Below, in pieces: positions 33,055 through 38,826 of a stretch of 38,826 nt of DNA (the first letter of the stretch is position 1; each line of letters starts with the position of its first letter). Source of the stretch: Polyangiaceae bacterium (GTDB lineage: Bacteria; Myxococcota_A; Polyangia; Polyangiales; Polyangiaceae). Both the position numbers and the translations under genes were made by a program. The stretch lies in NCBI GenBank assembly GCA_025453595.1, contig JALOQB010000014.1, positions 1 through 38,826 of the forward strand, in the 5' to 3' direction. The notes under the pieces were generated by a model. That model was not told where the DNA came from. It saw only the letters and a list, made by a program, of their open reading frames with translations, and ran no database searches.

Positions 33055-33792
33055 CTACAACGGGCCATCGACAAGGCCGTGGACGAACTGGCGGACGTAA
33101 GGGTCCTGGCTCTCCTGCGCCTCCGCCGTGGTCCCGTCGAAGATGAGGCGCCCCCGGTAGAGCATCCCCACCCGATCGGTCACCGTCAGCAGCCGCTCGA
33201 TGTCGCTGGACACCATGATCACCGTGCTCCCGGCGGCGCGCTGCTCGTCCCGTAGCAGGTTGAAGATCCGCTGCGAGGTCACCGGATCGAGCCCCGCGGC
33301 CGGCTCGTCGTAGAGCACGTAGGGCGCCTGCATCACCGTCGCGCGGGCCACCCCGATGCGCTTCTTCTGCCCGCCGGAGAGCCCCGACGGCATCCGGTCC
33401 TCGAAGCCCGGGAGCTGCACCCGCTTCAGCCGGTCCGCCACCCGCTCCCGGATCTGCTCCTCGGTCATCGTCGTCATCCGACGCAGCGGGAACGCGATGT
33501 TCTCGTAGACCGTCAGGTAGTCAAAGAGCGCATAATTCTGGAACAGCATGCCAAAGTTTGCCCGGAACTTCTGCAGCTCGATGTCAGGCATCTCGAAGAT
33601 ATTTTGACCTTCAACGACCACCCGACCCCCCTCGGGGCGGATGAGCCCGGCGATGATCTTCAGCAGGATGCTCTTGCCGCTCGCCCCGGGGCCGATCAGC
33701 CCGTAGAGGCACCCCTTCGGCACGTCGAGCTTCACCCGGCGCAGCACCTGGTTGTGGCCGAACGACTTCTCGATCTCCTCGATCGCGATCAA
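33055..33792 (-). CDS. MlaF-like ABC transporter ATPase
   Basis: 245 residues, start TTG 33792 overlapping the SctJ stop (TTGA). Motifs: Walker A G-P-G-A-S-G-K-S near residues 36-43, Q-loop M-L-F-Q-N-Y-A-L-F, signature L-S-G-G-Q-K-K-R, Walker B V-L-Y-D-E-P-A-A-G-L-D-P with the catalytic Glu. The H-loop reads M-V-S-S-D, with Ser where ABC ATPases normally have the switch His (V-S-H-D in MlaF). A short tail after D-P-Y-V-R-Q-F resembles that of MlaF. It powers the two permeases encoded next. The frame is open far upstream, but that is the shadow of the SctJ gene. Confidence 0.9.
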   Translation of the reverse strand: MIAIEEIEKSFGHNQVLRRVKLDVPKGCLYGLIGPGASGKSILLKIIAGLIRPEGGRVVVEGQNIFEMPDIELQKFRANFGMLFQNYALFDYLTVYENIAFPLRRMTTMTEEQIRERVADRLKRVQLPGFEDRMPSGLSGGQKKRIGVARATVMQAPYVLYDEPAAGLDPVTSQRIFNLLRDEQRAAGSTVIMVSSDIERLLTVTDRVGMLYRGRLIFDGTTAEAQESQDPYVRQFVHGLVDGPL

Positions 33793-34565
33793 GGCGCCCC
33801 CCCGCCCTCCGGCTGCAGCGCCGCGGCCAGCGCCTTGCGCCCTCGCTGCCACACCACCAGCAGGGCCACCGTGGGCACCACGCTCAGCAGCAGCGCCAGG
33901 GCCACCAGGCCCCGCAGGAAGCCCGCGCTCCCGCGGGTCACGGTGATCGGACCCAGCCGGGTCAGCTCGACGCCGGCGCTCGCCGCCTGCCCGGGCCTGG
34001 GCACCAGCACCACCGCCACGTCCGGGGGCTGGAGACCCGCCACCGCCCCCGCCACCAGCTGCTGCACCGCCTCCGGTGCCACCGGCGCCGTCGCCCCCCG
34101 GTGCTTGAGCAGCACCGACGCCGTGGCCTTCTGGGGGGCCGGATCGAGGGGCGCCCGCAGCGGCGCCGAGAGGTGCACCCGCGCCGTCACGATCCCATCG
34201 ATGCCCGCCAGCGTGCGCTCCAGGTCCCCGGCCAGACCCGCCACGTACTGCGCATGCTCGACCGCCGCGCTCGGCACCAGCGACGACTTCCCCACCGCAT
34301 CCAGCACCCCCGGCGAGGGGCGCGGAGGTAGCTCTTCTTCCTGCAGCACCGCCACCGCGCGGCTCACCTCGTCCCGCTGCACCAGCACCACGAAGCGCCC
34401 TTCCGACGAGGGATCGTGCTCTTTCTCCGCCCCCACCCCGGCGCGGTTCAGCGCCGCCAGCACCCGGTTCGCATCCTCTTCTCCGAGCGCCGTCGCCACC
34501 GGCGCCGAGCAGCCGCCCAGCGCCGCGGCCAGCGCCGCCCAGCCGACCCACCGTTGCACCCTCAT
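33789..34565 (-). CDS. SctJ/YscJ-like type III secretion ring lipoprotein, isolated
   Basis: 258 residues from ATG 34565, overlapping the stop of the pseudokinase gene (ATGA). A lipoprotein signal A-A-L-A-A-A-L-G-G-C puts lipidated Cys near residue 18. Two alpha/beta ring-building motifs follow: E-E-D-A-N-R-V-L-A-A-L-N-R-A-G-V (D1) and L-E-R-T-L-A-G-I-D-G-I-V-T-A-R-V-H-L (D2). A C-terminal membrane span (about 212-235) is followed by a short cytoplasmic tail. This is the architecture of SctJ/PrgK, the inner-membrane ring of injectisomes. No other secretion gene is in the window, and it is locked by overlaps between a pseudokinase and a lipid-transport ATPase gene. Confidence 0.85.
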   Translation of the reverse strand: MRVQRWVGWAALAAALGGCSAPVATALGEEDANRVLAALNRAGVGAEKEHDPSSEGRFVVLVQRDEVSRAVAVLQEEELPPRPSPGVLDAVGKSSLVPSAAVEHAQYVAGLAGDLERTLAGIDGIVTARVHLSAPLRAPLDPAPQKATASVLLKHRGATAPVAPEAVQQLVAGAVAGLQPPDVAVVLVPRPGQAASAGVELTRLGPITVTRGSAGFLRGLVALALLLSVVPTVALLVVWQRGRKALAAALQPEGGGAP

Positions 34566-36133
34566 TTGAACGTGGTGCGCGCGATATCCAGCTTCGGGTT
34601 CGACGGGAACGACAGCCCCCGGATCTTGCCCGCCACGCAGCTCTGCGCCGCCGGGTTCGACGGCTGCATCGTCACCGTCACCCCCACCGCCCGCCCGTTC
34701 TGCACCGCCGCGCAGATGTTCACCTGCGCGCTGTCCGGAACCCCGCACCCGTTCAGGTACGACCCGTTGTTCAGCACCGCCGCAAATTGACCCTGGGTCA
34801 GGTCGGCCGCACCCTTCTCGCCGATCTTCATCTCCTCGACGTATTTGGCCTGCGCGCCCTCGCAGGAGAGGCCGCTGGGCAGCACGGGGAACCCGCCTGC
34901 GCTGGCGAGGCGCCCCCCGACCCCGGGCCCGCCCGCCCCTGGCTTGCCCTGCCCACCGTTCTTCACGCCACCGGCGACATCGACATTCACCGCGGTGTCA
35001 CCTGTCACGAGCACCGAGTCATCCCGGGTGCCCCGCGCCTTGAGGACGATCGCGCCGATGATGAGCGTGATCGCCCCCAGCGATGCGCCGCCGATCAGCG
35101 CCTTGCTGGTGGTGGCCTTCTTCTCGGCGGTGATGGTCTTCTCGAGCTCGACCTTCTCGGCCTTGATCTCCCGGTGCAGCTTGGCCTGCTCGGCGAAGGG
35201 CGCAAACTCTTCCCAGTCCTTGATCATGCGCTCTTCCTGCGAGAACGTGTCCCGCAGCACGCTGTCTTCCGTGAACTGGTGCGAGGCGATCTGCTGCAGC
35301 AGCTCGACCGCCCCGAAGGGGCCGTGATCCATGCCGTCCTGCACCACCACGTAGCGAGGACGCGTGTCGCTCTCCAGGCGAGCCTTGAGGTCCGCGAGCC
35401 GGGTGGTTGGGTCGTTGCGCGAGGGCTTGCGCTGCGCCTGCACCGCCACCACCCCGTAGGGATCGGCGCTCGACGGGATCGGGGCCGAGCGCGGGGCCGA
35501 GGGGGCCGCCGGAGGCAGCATCGACAGCCGCACATCCACCTCGAAATCATCGTCCCCGTCGAGGTGCGCCTCGTTGGCCGAGGGGACCGCCGCGGAGGCG
35601 TCCGGGGCCAGGTTGTGGAGCGCCTGCGCCAGCGCCTTCAGGTCATCCGGGCGGTGCGACGGGTCCGAGACCAGCGCCTTGCTCAGCACCACCTCGATGG
35701 CCTGCGGCAGCTGCGGGGCGATCTCGGTCGGCCGCTGCATCCCGGGCCCCACGCTCTCCCCCGTCACCATCTCGTACAGGATCGCCCCCACGGAGAACAC
35801 GGAAGAGCGGGCGTTGCCGCCCTGGCCCTGGCGCTCCTCCGGCGCCAGGCAGGCCTTGTCCCTCGGCAGCGTCGGCGCCGCCCGGGCCATGGCAAGGTCC
35901 AGCCGGGGGTGACCCCCCTCCAGCTGGATGGTGGAGGGGGTCACAAAAAAGGTCTGCCCGTCCTCGTGGTGCTGCGCGAGATCAACACACAGCGGGACCA
36001 GCAGCGCGGTGGCCTCGGCGAGATCGTAGCGTTCTCCCTTGGCGCGTCGTGTCTCCAGCGCGGCCCGGAGCGAATCCGAGGCGATGGTGGCTCCGACAGG
36101 GAGCGGCGTGGCGAGCGGCGTGGCAGTGGACAT
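34562..36133 (-). CDS. pseudokinase with GYF-like domain and membrane anchor
   Basis: 523 residues. The N-terminal 165 residues resemble the C-lobe of a Hanks kinase: the A-P-E motif (L-A-P-E-E-R), F-S-V-G-A-I-L-Y-E-M-V-T-G, then P-S-H-R-P-D-D-L. The Gly-loop, ATP Lys, H-R-D and D-F-G are absent or unrecognisable (L-D-L-A replaces D-F-G), so it should be catalytically dead. Residues about 258-320 (R-Y-V-V-V-Q-D-G-M-D-H-G-P-F) look like a bacterial GYF-type domain. A charged helix, one membrane span (about 350-368), a Gly-rich linker and a periplasmic beta domain with Cys follow. First gene of the SctJ-Mla operon; it may sense or scaffold the complex. Confidence 0.8.
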   Translation of the reverse strand: MSTATPLATPLPVGATIASDSLRAALETRRAKGERYDLAEATALLVPLCVDLAQHHEDGQTFFVTPSTIQLEGGHPRLDLAMARAAPTLPRDKACLAPEERQGQGGNARSSVFSVGAILYEMVTGESVGPGMQRPTEIAPQLPQAIEVVLSKALVSDPSHRPDDLKALAQALHNLAPDASAAVPSANEAHLDGDDDFEVDVRLSMLPPAAPSAPRSAPIPSSADPYGVVAVQAQRKPSRNDPTTRLADLKARLESDTRPRYVVVQDGMDHGPFGAVELLQQIASHQFTEDSVLRDTFSQEERMIKDWEEFAPFAEQAKLHREIKAEKVELEKTITAEKKATTSKALIGGASLGAITLIIGAIVLKARGTRDDSVLVTGDTAVNVDVAGGVKNGGQGKPGAGGPGVGGRLASAGGFPVLPSGLSCEGAQAKYVEEMKIGEKGAADLTQGQFAAVLNNGSYLNGCGVPDSAQVNICAAVQNGRAVGVTVTMQPSNPAAQSCVAGKIRGLSFPSNPKLDIARTTFK

Positions 36134-36184
36134 CGGCCTGCCACCCTACCGAAGCCCGCGCACTCCCTCAACGGCTCCGAACAC

Positions 36185-37021
36185 CTACAGGAACGTACCA
36201 CGAGGGCGGGGGGTGCCCGGCGTGGGGGGCCGCGGCGCCCTCACCTGCGGCACAAAGGGCTCGCGTCGCTTGCGCAGCTTGCCCTGGACAAAGGACCCGA
36301 GCACCGGCCCCGCGTTGTCCGCGTTGTCGTCGTCCCACTCGCCCCCGTTGATCCCGTCCACCGGGTTCAGATCCTTCCCTAGCAGGTAAAACCCCGGGAT
36401 CTTCTGCGTGGGCACCCCCAGGTCTTTCAGATCCTGCCCCAGCGCGTTCACGTCCACCCGCACCAGCCTCACCCCCGCCAGCGCCCCCTGCATCTTCGCC
36501 TCGTGGAGCACCGCCGCCACGCTCATGCACGGCCTGCAGCCCTCCGCGCTCGTGAACAGCACCAGCTTCTCCTTGCTCGCCGCCGCCGCCTTGCGCTGCT
36601 CCTCCAGCTCCAGCTCCAGGGAGCGCTTGGTCGGCGGCACGTCCACCAGCCGCACCGCCCCCACCTGCACCTCGGTCACCTGATCGAGGGTCGTCATCTG
36701 ACCCTCTTCCCCGCCGGTCGGGGCCCTCGGCGTCGGCGCCGGCAGCACCACCGGCGTCGGTACCACCACCGGAGGCCGCCGGTCTTCCTGGAGCAACGCC
36801 GCCGTCACCGCCAGCGACATCAGCGTGTTGAAGGCGCCGAGGGAGATCCCCACCACCGCGAAGGGTACCCCGCTCAGCCGCCCCTCCGCCGAGCGGATCC
36901 GCAGCAGCGCCCCGGCCCCGAGCCCCACCGCCACCACCCCCAGGTACGGCACGCATGCAAACACCCCGGACGCCAGCGACGCCACCGCCAGGGAGCTGGT
37001 ACGGCTTGCTTCCTTGCTCAT
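36185..37021 (-). CDS. membrane protein with DUF4190-like spans and thioredoxin-fold domain
   Basis: 278 residues from ATG 37021; an in-frame upstream ATG at 37123 would overrun the divergent gene. Two N-terminal spans (about 9-31 and 48-72, with V-P-F-A-V-V-G-I-S-L-G-A) resemble DUF4190. After a Pro linker comes a thioredoxin-like domain with V-L-F-T-S-A-E-G-C-R-P-C near residue 165, keeping the C-x-x-C redox pair, and V-P-T-Q-K-I-P-G-F with the cis-Pro. Orientation suggests a periplasmic or membrane-facing disulfide or thiol function. Stop is in-frame TAG (CTG TAG). It lies 51 bases before the pseudokinase gene and may join that operon. Confidence 0.82.
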   Translation of the reverse strand: MSKEASRTSSLAVASLASGVFACVPYLGVVAVGLGAGALLRIRSAEGRLSGVPFAVVGISLGAFNTLMSLAVTAALLQEDRRPPVVVPTPVVLPAPTPRAPTGGEEGQMTTLDQVTEVQVGAVRLVDVPPTKRSLELELEEQRKAAAASKEKLVLFTSAEGCRPCMSVAAVLHEAKMQGALAGVRLVRVDVNALGQDLKDLGVPTQKIPGFYLLGKDLNPVDGINGGEWDDDNADNAGPVLGSFVQGKLRKRREPFVPQVRAPRPPTPGTPRPRGTFL

Positions 37022-37089
37022 CCGCCCCAGCCTAGCACCCGCTCGCGCCGTCTGGGCGTGGCCGTGCGGTTGGGTTATGGTGGCGACCC

Positions 37090-37921
37090 ATGCGGCGTTT
37101 TTCCGCGGTTCTCTCCGCTCCACGGGCCCGTCTTCTGCGGGGCGGCCTGGTGCCTGTGCTGCTCGCGGCGCTCCTGTCTCGCCCCCTCCTCGCCGCCGAC
37201 CCGCCCGGGGTCAACCCGGAGCGCGCCCAGGTCGTCTACAAGGAGGCCCTCAAGCTCTACAAGTCCGGTCAGTACCGCGCCGCCATCGAAAAGCTCAACA
37301 CGGCGCGCAAGCTCGACCCCTCCGAGAAAAACCTGCCCTACAACCTGGGCCTCGTTCACGAGAAGCTGGGCGAACTCGACGACGCCATCAAGAATTTCGA
37401 GATCTACTTCGAGCTCGAGACCGACAAGGACGAGAAGGAGCGGGTGCAGGTCACCATCCAGCGTCTCCGGGGCGCCCGCGACGAGATCAACAGGAACAAA
37501 CCTGCGCCCCCTCCGTCCGCCCCCGCCTCTTCCTCTGCTCCCCCCCCTGAACCGCCCCCTCCGCCCCCACCGCCCCCGCCGCCTCGCAAGGGGCGCCTCG
37601 ATGCCCTTGTCTACGGCACCGGCGGCCTCGCCCTCGCCGCCACCGGCGCCGGTATCTTCTTCGGTGTCACCGCCCTCTCCCGGCGCCCCGACCTCTCCAC
37701 GGCCTCCAACAAGACCCTGCCTGAGCTCCAGAACGAGCAGAAGATGGCCAACAGCAGGGCCCTCTTCGCCGACCTCAGCTTCGGCGTCGCCATCGCCTCC
37801 GGAGGGGCAGCGGTCCTTCTGTACCTCCTCCGGGATGCTCCCCCCGAAGCTTCCGCTTCTTCCGGCTACATCGCCCCGACCCAGGGCGGTGGGCTCGTCG
37901 GTTGGTCCGGCAAGTTCTTAG
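37090..37921 (+). CDS. TPR-repeat envelope protein (stop one base out of frame as sequenced)
   Basis: Signal peptide (V-P-V-L-L-A-A-L-L-S-R-P-L-L-A-A), then about three TPR motifs: A-L-K-L-Y-K-S-G-Q-Y-R-A-A-I, N-L-G-L-V-H-E-K-L-G-E-L-D-D-A-I. A Pro-rich linker follows, then two membrane spans (about 180-200, 235-255). The natural end is V-G-W-S-G-K-F, a common terminal motif of this myxobacterial protein type. Directly after F the sequence is T TAG (37919-37921 = TAG), one base out of frame. The frame continues to 38115 over the start of the next gene. I annotate to the TAG. Divergent from the thioredoxin-like gene across 68 bases. Confidence 0.82.
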
Positions 37922-37966
37922 GGGCTAGCGCCGGGCCCTGGTCTGGGGTTAGCCTTGGCTTCTGTC

Positions 37967-38826
37967 ATGGCGCAAACGCCACGCTCTCCCTGGCTCCCTC
38001 TCGTGCAACGTTCCGTGGGTCTCTCGATCTTCGGCTTCCTTGCCGCCTGCCAGCTCGTGGTCCCTGCGTCCCTCGACGACATCTCCTGCTCCAGCACCTC
38101 CGATTGCCCTCGTGACCAGTCCTGCCAGGGCGGTGTCTGCAGGCCCGGGAGCAGCCTCGGCGGTTCCGGCGGCTCCGCTGGCACCTCCGGCGATGGTGGC
38201 ACCTCCGGCACCGCGGGCGGCGCCGGTGTAGCCGGTGACCCTGCGGGCTCCGGCGGCTCCTCGGGGGCCTCCGCGGGCGCCGGCGGAGCATCCGGAACTT
38301 CCGGACAGGCGGGCGCCGGGGGCGAGGCAGGCACCGCAGGTGCCGGGGGCACCGCCGGTGCGGGCGGTGGGGGTGCAAGCGGGTCCGGTGGCTCCGACCC
38401 GGCGGGCGCAGGTGGCTCCGTGGGGGGCGCTGGTGCAGGCGGGAGCGATCCTGCGGGTGCAGGCGGCAGCGACCCGGCGGGCGCGGGCGGCTCTCCCATG
38501 GGGGGCGGTGGCGCCGGGGCAGGGGGGAGCGACATGGGGGGGGCGGCTGGCAGTGGCGGTGCCGTGATCCCTCCCGGCAAGCTTGGTGAACCATGTGGCA
38601 CAGGCGACTCGTGTGAAGGTTCCCTTATTTGCAAGCCTTTTTCAGAGTGGGGCAAGAGTGGGGGAAATGTTTGTACCCGTTCTTGCTGTGATTCTAGTTC
38701 TTGTAATGATGATAGTACCGGCGATCCAGTCGCTATCTGTATGCCCACAAAGACGGGTGCTTTCTGTCTGGCCAGCAATAAAACTGGTCGCCCTTTGGAT
38801 GCAAGCGGTCCGCTCCTAGGGTCAGG
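37967..38826 (+). CDS. Gly/Ser-rich surface lipoprotein with Cys-rich C-terminus, 3' truncated
   Basis: Open from ATG 37967 to the window edge (286 codons). Lipobox F-L-A-A-C near residue 30, then a short Cys module (D-C-P-R-D-Q-S-C-Q-G-G-V-C) typical of myxobacterial secreted proteins. About 150 residues of G-A-G-G-S-type low complexity with repeated S-D-P-A-G-A-G-G follow. From about residue 205 a Cys-rich domain begins (G-E-P-C-G-T-G-D-S-C-E-G). In that last part, base composition falls to about half G+C and codons such as TGT, CTT, ATT, AAT and GAT appear, unlike the rest of the window. The function is unknown; a cell-surface, variable protein is likely. Confidence 0.8.
   Translation, partial: MAQTPRSPWLPLVQRSVGLSIFGFLAACQLVVPASLDDISCSSTSDCPRDQSCQGGVCRPGSSLGGSGGSAGTSGDGGTSGTAGGAGVAGDPAGSGGSSGASAGAGGASGTSGQAGAGGEAGTAGAGGTAGAGGGGASGSGGSDPAGAGGSVGGAGAGGSDPAGAGGSDPAGAGGSPMGGGGAGAGGSDMGGAAGSGGAVIPPGKLGEPCGTGDSCEGSLICKPFSEWGKSGGNVCTRSCCDSSSCNDDSTGDPVAICMPTKTGAFCLASNKTGRPLDASGPLLGS
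38150..38565 (+). repeat. Gly/Ala/Ser low-complexity coding repeat
   Basis: Degenerate GGC/GCG-rich repetition in the lipoprotein gene, including near-identical units that encode G-S-D-P-A-G-A-G (around 38396, 38445 and 38468). Expected to vary in length between strains. Confidence 0.75.

Noticed and set aside
33793-34551. MlaF frame extended upstream to a 498-residue protein
   Set aside because: The added part is G/A/R-rich out-of-frame reading of the SctJ gene; the TTGA overlap gives a natural start.
33789-34565. Presence of a full type III secretion system
   Set aside because: Only an SctJ-like gene is present; no export apparatus, ATPase or secretin genes are in the window.
37918-38778. 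Minus-strand Pro/Ala-rich frame opposite the Gly-rich lipoprotein
   Set aside because: It mirrors the Gly/Ser repeats; the plus strand has a lipobox and Cys modules.

Overview
The window is about 70% G+C with almost exclusively G/C-ending codons. It carries Ser/Thr kinases, Gly/Ala/Ser-rich 'GGSGG' surface proteins with Cys-rich tails, TPR proteins with W-x-G-x-F ends and MopE-like motifs. Together these point to a myxobacterium, most like Polyangiales/Sorangium relatives. That placement is inference from gene style; no rRNA or other phylogenetic RNA marker is present. No tRNA, rRNA, CRISPR array, insertion sequence, phage gene or integron was seen.

Layout. Positions 1-5127 hold the 3' part of a PQQ-type beta-propeller gene, a convergent unknown gene, the division pair ftsA-ftsZ and a small coiled-coil lipoprotein. 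Positions 5134-10733 hold a minus-strand run (MopE-like secreted protein, pyruvate kinase, Ser/Thr kinase) divergent from a PPi-type phosphofructokinase, so two glycolytic enzymes flank a signalling kinase. Positions 10736-13644 hold a three-gene DprE1/DprE2-like FAD-oxidase plus SDR module. Positions 13956-16705 hold a double-domain U32 (RlhA-like) protein overlapping a stand-alone AroQ chorismate mutase, followed by a convergent TPR membrane protein.

Positions 18431-22085 are an arginine block. A seven-codon leader ORF ending Arg-Arg-stop overlaps the start of an ArgJ-ArgB fusion, which overlaps an ornithine carbamoyltransferase carrying a long disordered Gly-Glu-Arg-rich tail. Next come an AMIN-like periplasmic protein and an LptD-like barrel protein.

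Positions 24525-31379 are the most notable system. An enoyl-CoA hydratase-like gene is fused by overlap to a MoxR AAA+ ATPase, a small bpX5-like protein, a degenerate vWA/beta-propeller protein and a large bpX6-like protein. This matches the computationally defined MoxR-vWA-beta-propeller ternary systems, proposed NTP-dependent conflict or surveillance machines without established biochemistry.

Positions 31387-36133 are a minus-strand operon in which a pseudokinase with a GYF-like domain, a lone SctJ/YscJ-type ring lipoprotein, an MlaF-like ATPase and two different MlaE permeases follow one another, mostly with 4-base overlaps. The right end has a thioredoxin-fold membrane protein, a TPR protein and a Gly-rich lipoprotein cut by the window edge.

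One cross-cutting oddity: in four genes (ftsZ, pyruvate kinase, the first SDR and the TPR protein at 37090) the expected stop sits one base out of frame in the context C-TTA-G/A. The open frame then runs on into neighbouring genes. I annotate these genes to the probable real stop and discuss the pattern as a finding.
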